53,379 bases of DNA, taken from JBMNTP01 sp050945795 (GTDB lineage Bacteria > Bacillota > Clostridia > Christensenellales > MGBC116941). The DNA is taken from contig JBMNTP010000011.1 of the NCBI GenBank assembly GCA_050945795.1, positions 1 to 53,379 on the forward strand. The letters run 5' to 3'. Below, in pieces: positions 32,799 to 40,648 of the stretch (position 1 is its first letter; the number at the start of each line of letters is the position of its first letter). A program made the position numbers and the translations under genes. The notes below the pieces were generated by a model, which was given only the letters and a program-made list of their open reading frames with translations, ran no database searches and was not told where the DNA came from.

Positions 32799-33803
32799 TT
32801 ACTCCTGCTCTTTATACTGGTCGCCACGAGCTAATACAGCCTCGACGGCTTTTATTAAAATAAGCGTATTGTCGGATCGCTGCTCTGCCGTCTGCCGTTT
32901 TTCAAGCCGTATTTTATGATAATGAAATGCCGAGCGCAGCGTAGTGGCTCCGCTTTTTATAAGCTGCTTATCAATGGCGCACAAGTCGTTTTCAGTATAA
33001 GTATAGATGGGTATAGATAAAGCTGCGGCCTGCCGCATATGCGAACCGGCGCCAACGAACATGTCACAGCCGGCTATAATAGCCGAGGACGACTCGGCGG
33101 GCGAAGCTATAAGGCAGCGCAAGTCGGCCTCGATAAGTGCGTCGTATTGCTCCTTGTCATGCGGTAGCATTATCACCACCACCATTTTTCCAAGCAGATA
33201 GTTGAGTATTGCGCGGGGTAGCTCGTCCTCACGCTGATTAACAAGGCAAAAAAACGGAGGCGGGCTAAACGCGCATACTATCGCCTCTTTAGGTATAGAC
33301 AGTCGGCTGTGCAGATAGTCGCTTGAAAGCGAGGAGGCGTAAAAATCCTCAAGCAGGCCGGGATAATATATCGGCTCTTTTATACCTGGCAGCCTTATAT
33401 CCATATCCCTAACCGCCTCCGGCACCAGTACGACGTCTGCTTGTTTCGCCGCCGAAACCGCCGCTCTGTCCGTTTCATCATCTATTATGGTTATATAAGG
33501 CAACCCCAGCCTTTTGCATGCTTTGGCTATGTTTTTATCGGGGAATGCCATTACGGCATCAAATTCTCTTTGGCCGGCAAAATCCATAAAGCCTTTTAAA
33601 AGGCCGGCTCCGGCAAAAACACCCGGCGTTTCAAGATCGCCTATTATTTCAAAGCTAAGCCCCGATAACGCCGCTGCGTCGCCTAAAACCTCCGGCTCAG
33701 TGCTGACAGTAACATTATGCCGTTTTTCTTGGAGCGCACGAACGGATGGGCTAAAGAAAAGCGCCTGTTCTTTGCCGCTTATATGAATCCATATGTTAGG
33801 CAT
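32799..33803 (-). CDS. DUF354 family GT-B-fold protein
   Basis: 334 residues resembling the DUF354 family, which has a two-domain GT-B fold related to UDP-GlcNAc 2-epimerases and glycosyltransferases. Supporting features are the start IWIHISGKEQALFFSPSVRAL, the short Rossmann-like AVMAFPDKNIAKACKRLGLPYITI and the C-terminal CDMFVGAGSHMRQAAALSIPIYTY, which aligns with the nucleotide-sugar binding loop of that fold. Function is unknown, but a role in surface polysaccharide is usual for the family. It precedes murA on the same strand by about 120 bases. The ribosome binding site is AAGGAGGAA. Confidence 0.75.
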   Translation of the reverse strand: MPNIWIHISGKEQALFFSPSVRALQEKRHNVTVSTEPEVLGDAAALSGLSFEIIGDLETPGVFAGAGLLKGFMDFAGQREFDAVMAFPDKNIAKACKRLGLPYITIIDDETDRAAVSAAKQADVVLVPEAVRDMDIRLPGIKEPIYYPGLLEDFYASSLSSDYLHSRLSIPKEAIVCAFSPPPFFCLVNQREDELPRAILNYLLGKMVVVIMLPHDKEQYDALIEADLRCLIASPAESSSAIIAGCDMFVGAGSHMRQAAALSIPIYTYTENDLCAIDKQLIKSGATTLRSAFHYHKIRLEKRQTAEQRSDNTLILIKAVEAVLARGDQYKEQE

Positions 33804-34044
33804 AATAATTCCTCCTTAAAGGGGCGGCCTTTGCCGGTGGGATGTGGTTTATCGTTTAATGATCTCTTAGCCGCCGGACGCTTCGTGTCTGTCTGCGGCG
33901 TGAGATTATTATACCCTAAGGAGCGGCGGCATACAACGCCGGCGGTTTTTTGCATGAATTTTGAAGAAGCATGATAGAAGATTAAATATGGCAGCCTAAA
34001 TTTTGCATGGCTGCCGTTATTTTGGATTATAAGCGCAGGTTTTA

Positions 34045-34743
34045 TTATACCGGGCCGGAAAGCTTTTCGAGGTTTTTAATAGCCTTATTGAGATGAACCT
34101 TCATAAGGTATTTGGCTTTATCGCCGTCGCCACATTTAACGGCATTAAGTATGGCTTGATGGTCAGATATGGATTTTTCGGGCTGGCCGGGTATTGAAAG
34201 GGTGGCCTCGCGGGTCTTGCTTAAAAGCTCGCGGCACATTGCCAGTATTTTTATCATAGCTCCGTTTTCGCTAGCCATGGCAAGCGCATTATGAAACTCG
34301 TTTTCGCCGGTAAGACCGGTGCCGCCGCTTTCTATATCCTTTTTCATAGCCTCAATGGCTTGAGAAATATGCTCAACTTTTTCATCTGTAACCCTGTTGG
34401 CGGCAAGCCGCGCTATTTCGCCCTCCAATAGCCGCCGCACCTCTATAAGTTCTCTTATAAGCGTTTTATCCTGCATAAGCATGGCGGAAAAGGGATCTAT
34501 AATATTATCGAGGGTTATGGCTTTTACAAATGTGCCGCCGCCGACTTTAGACTCTATAAGCCCCATAGTTTCAAGGGAACGCAGCGCCTCTCGTATGGCG
34601 GTACGGCTAACGTTAAGCTGCTCGGCAAGCTGCCTTTCCGGGGGAAGGCGGTCGCCGGGCTTTAAAGAGCCGTTTTTTATAAGCTCCATAAGTTGTTTTA
34701 TAATCTCTTCATATAGTCTGGTTTTTTTAAGTGGCTCCAGCAT
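34045..34743 (-). CDS. FCD-domain GntR family regulator
   Basis: A 232-residue repressor or activator of the FadR/PdhR/LldR branch. The winged helix (residues 5-75; KPGDRLPPERQLAEQLNVSRTAIREAL) is followed by an all-helical FCD effector domain (about 95-220) with the metal/ligand residues spread through LIEVRRLLEGEIARLAA, ENEFHNALAMA and SISDHQAILNAV. ATG 34743 has GGAGGGG upstream; the longer reading to 34839 lacks one. It is divergent from the catabolic operon, with a TGGTnnnACCA site between, so it probably controls that operon in response to a small carboxylate. Confidence 0.92.
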   Translation of the reverse strand: MLEPLKKTRLYEEIIKQLMELIKNGSLKPGDRLPPERQLAEQLNVSRTAIREALRSLETMGLIESKVGGGTFVKAITLDNIIDPFSAMLMQDKTLIRELIEVRRLLEGEIARLAANRVTDEKVEHISQAIEAMKKDIESGGTGLTGENEFHNALAMASENGAMIKILAMCRELLSKTREATLSIPGQPEKSISDHQAILNAVKCGDGDKAKYLMKVHLNKAIKNLEKLSGPV

Positions 34744-34880
34744 AAAAAACCCCTCCATAGATAATATGGCCGCATGAAATATATTAAAATATATCTGACC
34801 AGAATTTTGTGTTTGTATTATAAAATTGCAAAAAACCATTGCAAAGGAACGATGCGTGTGCTATATTTTTGTTAAAGGCA

Positions 34881-34893
34881 TTGGTAATACCAA
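34881..34893 (+). promoter_or_regulatory. FCD/GntR operator upstream of the catabolic operon
   Basis: TTGGT-AAT-ACCAA is a perfect palindrome that fits the TGGTnnnACCA sites of PdhR/LldR-type regulators. A TATAAT lies at 34901-34906, so the site would cover the -35 region; the -35 box itself is poor. A second half site, CTGACCAGA (34795-34803), lies nearer the regulator gene. The rest of 34744-35038 shows no gene. Confidence 0.7.
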
Positions 34894-35038
34894 CAAACAA
34901 TATAATATTACTTTATTACAAGAGGATTGTCAATTATATCATCATCTAAAAGAAATAATCATACCCCGGCGGCAACACGGTTTACAAGCGGTTTATCCGC
35001 ATTCTATATTAATATAAAACAATGAGAGGGCGCGAAAA

Positions 35039-36412
35039 ATGGAAAAGATGGAATTCATTAAAGATTTGGTTTCAAAGTCGAGAGCGGCGCAGCAAAAGTT
35101 TGAGTCGTTCACGCAAGAGCAGGTAGACGGTATTTGCAAAGCGATAGCTAAAGTTGTATACGATAATGCGGAACCGCTTGCCAAGCTTGCCCATGAAGAG
35201 AGCAGAATGGGCGTATATAAGGATAAGATTAACAAAAACCTGGGCAAAGCCAAAATTATATGGCACGACATGGAAGGCGAAAAGTCGGTCGGTATAATTA
35301 AGGAAGAAAAAGACAAGGGCCTTATTTATGTTGCTAAGCCGATGGGCGTAATAGCGGCGATAACCCCTTGCACAAACCCCATAGTTACGCCTATGTGCAA
35401 CGCTATGTTCGCTCTAAAGGGGCGCAACTCTGTTATCATCGCTCCGCATCCGCGTTCTAAGAAATGCGCTAAGGTGCTGGTAGACATGTTTAACAAAGTT
35501 ATAGAGCCGTTTGGAGCACCCGAAAACCTTATACAGGTAATAGAGGAGCCGGCTATAGAGCTTAGCGGAATGCTTATGAGCGAGGCCGACGTTACAATAG
35601 CGACAGGCGGCGCCGGCGTTGTAAAAGCGGCGTATTCGAGCGGCAAGCCGGCATTCGGCGTAGGCCCCGGAAACGTTCAGTGCATAATAGACAACGGAGT
35701 TGATATAAAAACGGCTGTTCCCAAGATAGTTGCCGGCAGGATATTCGATAACGGCATAATATGCTCGGGCGAACAGACAATAATAGCCCCCCGCGGCGAT
35801 TATGACGCCATCATAGCCGAATTTAAAGCTAACGGCGCTTACTATACAGAAGACGAAGCCGAAGTGCAGAAAATACGCGACACTGTATTCCCGAACGGCG
35901 TTATGAATAAAGACCTTGTTGGCAAGAGCATACAGGTTGTAGCCGACGCGGCCGGCATAAAGATACCCGAAGGCACCAAGCTTATAATAGCTAAAGCCGG
36001 AGCGATAGGATTTGATGATGTTCTTAGCAAGGAAAAGATGTGCCCGCTTATGTCGTCTTATGCGTATGACACATGGGAAGAGGCGGTCGATATAGCTATA
36101 GCCAACCTCGAATATGAAGGCAAGGGCCATAGCGTATCTATACACAGCAACAACCGCGAAAACATAGAATACGCCGGCAACAAGCTGCCCGTAAGCCGCA
36201 TACTGCTCAATCAGATATGCTCGACAATGAACGGCGGCTCGTTTGTAAACGCGCTCGCGCCCACCACAACGCTGGGCTGCGGCAGCTGGGGCAATAACAG
36301 CATAAGCGAAAACCTGAGCTGGCGTCATCTGTTCAACGTTAGCAGAATCGCTAGCGAGCTTGATAAAAAGGTACCCACCGATGATGAGATTTGGGGGGTG
36401 AACGGTAAATGA
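35039..36412 (+). CDS. CoA-acylating aldehyde dehydrogenase
   Basis: A 457-residue NAD-dependent enzyme that oxidises an aldehyde to an acyl-CoA. It resembles the EutE/PduP/SucD group. The N-terminal and cofactor region (GVIAAITPCTNPIVTPMCNAMFALKGRN), GPGNVQCIID and the catalytic cysteine in NGIICSGEQ are present. It lacks the extra N-terminal encapsulation helix of microcompartment forms, and there are no shell genes nearby. Acetaldehyde from the downstream acetoin-type complex is the simplest substrate. Succinic semialdehyde and sulfoacetaldehyde enzymes belong to the same family. It is the first gene of the operon; the next start overlaps its stop (ATGA). Confidence 0.9.
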   Translation: MEKMEFIKDLVSKSRAAQQKFESFTQEQVDGICKAIAKVVYDNAEPLAKLAHEESRMGVYKDKINKNLGKAKIIWHDMEGEKSVGIIKEEKDKGLIYVAKPMGVIAAITPCTNPIVTPMCNAMFALKGRNSVIIAPHPRSKKCAKVLVDMFNKVIEPFGAPENLIQVIEEPAIELSGMLMSEADVTIATGGAGVVKAAYSSGKPAFGVGPGNVQCIIDNGVDIKTAVPKIVAGRIFDNGIICSGEQTIIAPRGDYDAIIAEFKANGAYYTEDEAEVQKIRDTVFPNGVMNKDLVGKSIQVVADAAGIKIPEGTKLIIAKAGAIGFDDVLSKEKMCPLMSSYAYDTWEEAVDIAIANLEYEGKGHSVSIHSNNRENIEYAGNKLPVSRILLNQICSTMNGGSFVNALAPTTTLGCGSWGNNSISENLSWRHLFNVSRIASELDKKVPTDDEIWGVNGK

Positions 36413-37563
36413 AGCTACTCGAATACAAAGCCAAAGAGCTTTTTGAAGCCGCCGGCATACCTTCTATGAAGGGAGTTGTCATAGACAAAGCCGAAGGCAT
36501 AAGCGAAAAGCTTTCAGAGGCGGGTCTTACATATCCTGTTGTTATAAAGGCGCAGGTTCAGGTCGGCGGTCGCGGCAAGGCTGGCGGCATACAGTTCGCC
36601 AACAACGCGGCGGAGGCTGAAGACTGGTGCAAAAAGCTGCTCTTTTCAGACCTTAAAGGCTTTAAGGTAAATCAGCTGCTGCTGGTTGAAAAGGCAAATC
36701 CGGTTGCTGAGTGGTATCTTTCGATAATGCTTGACCGCCTTAGCAAATGCCCGCTTATTATATTCTCGGCTTGCGGCGGCGTAGATATTGAAGAAGTAGC
36801 CAAGACCGACCCCGATAAAATAATAAAGTTGCCTATAAACCCTTTCCTCGGCATTCAGGACTATGCGGTTAGATACCTTATAGATAAATCCGGCATAGAC
36901 GCAAAACATACCGCCGATATGAAGGACATACTTGTAAAGCTTTATGAAGTGTTTATAAAGAACGATTGCCTGTTGGCGGAGATAAATCCGCTGGTGCTTG
37001 ACGCTAATGGCAGCATAATAGCTTTAGACGGCAAGGTTGATGTTGACGACAGCGCGCTGTACAGGCAGCCTGACATACTTGCTTTCCGCGACAGCCTTCA
37101 GGAAGAAGAGCTGGTTGTTGAGGCAAGAAAGTTCAACCTTCTATACATACCCGTTGAGGAAGGCGGCACCATAGGCGTTATGTCTAACGGAAGCGGTATG
37201 CTTATGAGCTGCATAGACCTTATAACAAAAGAGGGCATGAAGGTTGGTGCCGCGCTTGACTTGGGCGGCGGAGCGACAAAAGAGAAAATATCCGAGGCTG
37301 TGCGCATAATGCTGTCAACGCCGGGCATGAAGGCGATATTCATATGCATATTCGGCGGTATAACTCGCTGCGACGAAGTCGCGGGCGGAGTTAAGCTGGC
37401 GCTTGAAAAGCAGGAAGCGGATAAGATAGTTATAACCCGTATGGAAGGCACAAATAAAGAAAAAGGGCTGGAGATAATCGCGTCTATTGGCGGGGATGTC
37501 GTTGCTGTGAACGGCGTGCGCGAGGGCGTTGCCGCTCTGGCTGAGAGGAGGGCTTCGCTGTGA
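36409..37563 (+). CDS. ADP-forming acyl-CoA synthetase, SucC-like beta subunit
   Basis: A 384-residue ATP-grasp subunit like succinyl-CoA ligase beta. It begins LLEYKAKELFEAAGIP, has the ATP-grasp KAQVQVGGRGKAGG and LLAEINPLVL, and the C-terminal flavodoxin-like CoA-ligase domain (GSGMLMSCIDLI, FGGITRCDEVA). With the alpha subunit it should interconvert acyl-CoA, ADP and phosphate with acid and ATP. No other citrate-cycle gene is in the operon, and the neighbours make acyl-CoA, so energy conservation from acetyl-CoA or another acyl-CoA is more likely than a citrate-cycle role. The stop overlaps the next start (GTGA). Confidence 0.88.
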   Translation: MKLLEYKAKELFEAAGIPSMKGVVIDKAEGISEKLSEAGLTYPVVIKAQVQVGGRGKAGGIQFANNAAEAEDWCKKLLFSDLKGFKVNQLLLVEKANPVAEWYLSIMLDRLSKCPLIIFSACGGVDIEEVAKTDPDKIIKLPINPFLGIQDYAVRYLIDKSGIDAKHTADMKDILVKLYEVFIKNDCLLAEINPLVLDANGSIIALDGKVDVDDSALYRQPDILAFRDSLQEEELVVEARKFNLLYIPVEEGGTIGVMSNGSGMLMSCIDLITKEGMKVGAALDLGGGATKEKISEAVRIMLSTPGMKAIFICIFGGITRCDEVAGGVKLALEKQEADKIVITRMEGTNKEKGLEIIASIGGDVVAVNGVREGVAALAERRASL

Positions 37564-38429
37564 GTATAATCATTGATAAAAATACCAGGCTTATCGTTCA
37601 GGGAATAACCGGACGCGAAGGCACCTTTCATACTGAGCAGATGCTCGCCTACGGCACAAATGTCGTAGCCGGCGTTACTCCGGGAAAAGGCGGCCAGGAA
37701 GTACTTGGAGTTCCGGTTTTCAATACCGTTAAAGAGGCTGTAGAAGCCACAAACGCCAATGCCACAATTGTTTTTGTACCGGCTAGGTTTACGGCGGCCA
37801 GCGTTTTTGAGGCTCTTGATGCCGGACTTAAAACTGTTCTTACAATAGCCGAGCATGTGCCGGTGCATGATATGATGCGCGTGTATCATCTTGCCAAGGC
37901 GTGCGGAGCGAGGGTGTTCGGGCCTAACTCGTTCGGCATAATATCGCCGGGCAAGGCGAAAGCCGGCTTTATGGCGCATTCCATATTCACACCCGGCAAC
38001 GTAGGCATAATGAGCCGCAGTGCCACAAACTGCTATGAAACTGTGTTCATGCTGTCAAATGCCGGCATAGGGCAATCTACCTGCGTAGGCAACGGCGGTG
38101 ACATGATACCCGGTTCAACATTTGTTGACTTGCTGCCCGACTTTGAGGCTGATGAAGAGACAAAGGTAATAGTTATAATAGGCGAAATAGGCGGCAGCGA
38201 AGAGGAACTTGCCGCAGAGTATATAAAGAAGCATGTTACAAAGCCGGTTGTGGCTCTTATAGCCGGCAAGAACGCGCCGAAGGGCAGAAGCATGGGACAT
38301 GCCGGCGCAATAGTTTCGGCCGACGGTACCGGTAGCGCCGAAAATAAGGAAAAGGCGCTGAGGGAGGCTGGGGTGCACATAGCGGAAGGCACTCAGCATA
38401 TGGTCGAAATACTTTCTAAGCTTGTATAG
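37560..38429 (+). CDS. ADP-forming acyl-CoA synthetase, SucD-like alpha subunit
   Basis: A 289-residue alpha subunit. The CoA-binding start (LIVQGITGREGTFHTEQML), the phosphorylated His in SMGHAGAIVS and GQSTCVGNGGD are conserved. Two substrate-site segments differ from typical SucD as I know it: GPNCPG reads GPNSFG, and the SRSGTLTYE loop reads SRSATNCYE. This suggests a different acid from succinate. It starts at GTG 37560 behind GGAGG, overlapping the beta subunit gene. Confidence 0.88.
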   Translation: MSIIIDKNTRLIVQGITGREGTFHTEQMLAYGTNVVAGVTPGKGGQEVLGVPVFNTVKEAVEATNANATIVFVPARFTAASVFEALDAGLKTVLTIAEHVPVHDMMRVYHLAKACGARVFGPNSFGIISPGKAKAGFMAHSIFTPGNVGIMSRSATNCYETVFMLSNAGIGQSTCVGNGGDMIPGSTFVDLLPDFEADEETKVIVIIGEIGGSEEELAAEYIKKHVTKPVVALIAGKNAPKGRSMGHAGAIVSADGTGSAENKEKALREAGVHIAEGTQHMVEILSKLV

Positions 38430-38459
38430 AATACAAGATATTCTCCCTTAATATAGCTT

Positions 38460-38492
38460 GCCCCGGCAAGCCCGGGGCGGCTCTCCTTTTTT
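38460..38492 (+). terminator. Weak terminator or attenuator inside the operon
   Basis: GCCCCGG and CCGGGGC form a perfect 7-base G+C stem, with a T-run (38487-38492) eight bases later. It could reduce read-through from the ligase genes to the E1 genes. Confidence 0.4.
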
Positions 38493-38553
38493 GATTTTCG
38501 CGTAAAGGCGCGAGTTGATAGAGAAGCATTGTTTTTTGAAAGGAGTATTGATT

Positions 38554-39516
38554 ATGATCGACAAGGAACGCTGGATTTGGATTTACACAACTATGAACAA
38601 GATCCGAAAATTTGAGGAAAAAGCTTATCAGCTTTTTGGAGAGAACAAGCTGCGCGGTTCTGTGCATCTTTATATAGGACAGGAGGCCGTTGCGGCAACG
38701 GTTTGCTCCCGGCTTAGGGATTCCGACTATATCACCAGCACGCACCGCGGTCACGGGCATTGCATAGCCAAAGGCGCCGAGCTTGACAAGGCTATGGCCG
38801 AGCTTATGGGCAAAGAAACAGGCTATTGCAAAGGCCGCGGCGGCTCTATGCATATAGCTGATTTGACAAAAGGCAATTTAGGTGCCAACGCCATAGTCGG
38901 CGGCGGTATACCTATTGCCGCGGGCGCTGCGCTGGGAGCAAAGCTTAAAGGAACCGATCAGGTTGCCGTTAGCTTTTTCGGCGACGGAGCGTCAAACGAG
39001 GGTACTTTCCATGAGGCATGCAACTTAGCAGCGGTATGGAAGCTGCCCGCCATTTTTATATGCGAGAACAACGGATTTGGTATTTCGGTGCCGGTAAAGC
39101 AGAGCACGTCGGTTAAGGATATAAGCGAGAGGGGCGCCGCCTACAATATGCCGGGCTACACTGTCGACGGCAATGACGTAAGGGCTGTTGACGAAGTGTT
39201 CGCAAAAGCTCTTGAGCGCGCTAAAGCTGGAGAAGGCCCCACGCTTATAGAATGCAAGACGTATCGCTGGCTCGGACATTGGACGGGCGACCCGCAGGTA
39301 TACAGAACCCGCGAAGAAGTTGAAGAGTGGAAGAAGAAGTGCCCGATAAAGAGGGCACGCGAATACATGCTCGAAAACGGAATTGCCACTGAGGAAGAAC
39401 TCGACGCCATAGAGCAGGCCACGCATGAAGAAACCGAAGCGGCTGCCGAATTCGCCCTTAACAGCCCCGAGCCGGATCCGGCAACTGTTATGGACGATGT
39501 ATTCTTTGTAGGCTAA
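38554..39516 (+). CDS. acoA: TPP-dependent dehydrogenase E1 alpha subunit, acetoin dehydrogenase type
   Basis: A 320-residue subunit. The TPP motif FFGDGASNEGTFHEACNLAAVW...CENNGF (GDG...NN) is intact, as are STHRGHGHCIAKG and GRGGSMHIADLTKGNLGANAIVGGGIP. The last two match acetoin dehydrogenase (AcoA) better than pyruvate dehydrogenase E1 alpha, which is longer. With E1 beta it would cleave acetoin, leaving acetaldehyde and passing an acetyl group to the E2 lipoate. Substrate remains inference. ATG 38554 is preceded by AAAGGAG; a reading from 38515 has no site. Confidence 0.88.
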   Translation: MIDKERWIWIYTTMNKIRKFEEKAYQLFGENKLRGSVHLYIGQEAVAATVCSRLRDSDYITSTHRGHGHCIAKGAELDKAMAELMGKETGYCKGRGGSMHIADLTKGNLGANAIVGGGIPIAAGAALGAKLKGTDQVAVSFFGDGASNEGTFHEACNLAAVWKLPAIFICENNGFGISVPVKQSTSVKDISERGAAYNMPGYTVDGNDVRAVDEVFAKALERAKAGEGPTLIECKTYRWLGHWTGDPQVYRTREEVEEWKKKCPIKRAREYMLENGIATEEELDAIEQATHEETEAAAEFALNSPEPDPATVMDDVFFVG

Positions 39517-39529
39517 GGAGGGCAATATA

Positions 39530-40510
39530 ATGAGTATAAAAACATACATTCAAGCAATAAAAGACGTTTTAGCCGAAGAGATGAGGCGGGATCCCAGCGT
39601 TTTCGTAATGGGCGAGGACGTGGCGGAACAGGGCGGAGTCTTTGGCGCTACCAGAGGTCTGATAGATGAATTTGGTCCCGACAGAGTAAGGAACACGCCT
39701 ATATCCGAAGCGGGAATTGTTGGCGCGGGGCTTGGCGCGGCATGTGCTGGGCTTAGGCCGATAGTTGAGCTTATGTATATGGACTTTACTTTCTGTGCCA
39801 TGGATCAGCTGTTAAACCAGGTGGCAAAAACAAGGTATATATTCGGCGGACACGCTAAAATACCGCTTGTTATACGCGGACAGCAGGGCATCGGCCGCGG
39901 AAACGCCGCAACGCACAGCCAGAGCACCGAAACTATATTTATGCATATACCCGGCATGAAGGTGGCGTTGCCGTCTTCTCCCGCCGAAGTAGCCGGCCTT
40001 TTAAGGACAGCTATACGCGACGACAACCCCATAATGTTCTATGAGCATAAAGCGCTCTATGGCATGAAGGGCGAAGTGCCGGATGATCCCGAGTTCATGA
40101 TACCTTTTGGCAAAGCCAATGTGCTTAAAGAAGGAAACGACGTTACAATAGTAGCTACGCATCTGTATGTGCAGCAGGCGATGGACGTTGCGAAGCAGCT
40201 TGAGGCTGAGGGAATAAGCGCCGAGGTAATAGATCCGCGCACAATAGTGCCGCTGGATATGGAAACTATTACAAATTCCGTTAAAAAGACAGGCAGGATG
40301 GTTATTGTGCATGAAGCGCATAAGGCCGCCGGCTTTGGTGCTGAAATATCTGCGCAGATAACGGAAACGGCATTTAAATACCTTGATGCGCCTATTATAA
40401 GGCTGGGCGCAAAGGCTTGCCCTCTGCCCTTCAACCTCGCATTGGAAAATGCCGTTGTGCCGCAGCAGCATGAAATATACGACGCATGCAAGCAAGTGGT
40501 TTTAAAATAA
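39530..40510 (+). CDS. acoB: TPP-dependent dehydrogenase E1 beta subunit, acetoin dehydrogenase type
   Basis: A 326-residue transketolase-like subunit (GEDVAEQGGVFGATRGL, RVRNTPISEAGIVGAGLGAA, HSQSTETIFMHIPGMKVALPSSPAEVAGLL). It completes the E1 heterotetramer active site. The C-terminal transketolase domain (about 190-325) is complete. The ribosome binding site AAGGAGGG lies 13 bases after the E1 alpha stop. A 138-base gap with two hairpins separates it from the E2 gene. Confidence 0.9.
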   Translation: MSIKTYIQAIKDVLAEEMRRDPSVFVMGEDVAEQGGVFGATRGLIDEFGPDRVRNTPISEAGIVGAGLGAACAGLRPIVELMYMDFTFCAMDQLLNQVAKTRYIFGGHAKIPLVIRGQQGIGRGNAATHSQSTETIFMHIPGMKVALPSSPAEVAGLLRTAIRDDNPIMFYEHKALYGMKGEVPDDPEFMIPFGKANVLKEGNDVTIVATHLYVQQAMDVAKQLEAEGISAEVIDPRTIVPLDMETITNSVKKTGRMVIVHEAHKAAGFGAEISAQITETAFKYLDAPIIRLGAKACPLPFNLALENAVVPQQHEIYDACKQVVLK

Positions 40511-40559
40511 CCGTTTACAAACTTGCTTAATAATTGTAAGATTCAATCAGAGGCTAGGA

Positions 40560-40615
40560 GCGGCGCATTATGCGCCGCATCCGGCCTAATATGGCTTACA
40601 GGTGTATATTACACC
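40560..40615 (+). other. Two consecutive perfect hairpins between E1 beta and E2 genes
   Basis: GCGGCGCA-TTA-TGCGCCGC (40560-40578) and GGTGTA-TAT-TACACC (40601-40615). Neither is followed by a T-run, so they are more likely mRNA processing or stability elements than terminators. Confidence 0.5.
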
Positions 40616-40648
40616 GGCAATGATATAAAATATATGGGAGGTTAAATA

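Noticed and set aside
35414..36328. Long antisense open frame opposite the aldehyde dehydrogenase gene, and similar ones at 474-1133, 46000-46848 and 51610-52755
   Set aside because: Each is the mirror of a clearly conserved gene on the other strand and gives low-complexity Tyr/Arg/Ala-rich protein with no recognisable motif.
35039..38429. Bacterial microcompartment operon
   Set aside because: Suggested by the PduP/EutE-like dehydrogenase, but no shell protein genes and no encapsulation peptide are present.
35039..38429. Sulfoacetate or sulfoacetaldehyde pathway
   Set aside because: The dehydrogenase/ligase pair would fit, but no sulfonate-specific gene (lyase, isethionate or sulfolactate enzyme, sulfonate transporter) is in the operon. 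Kept only as an alternative.
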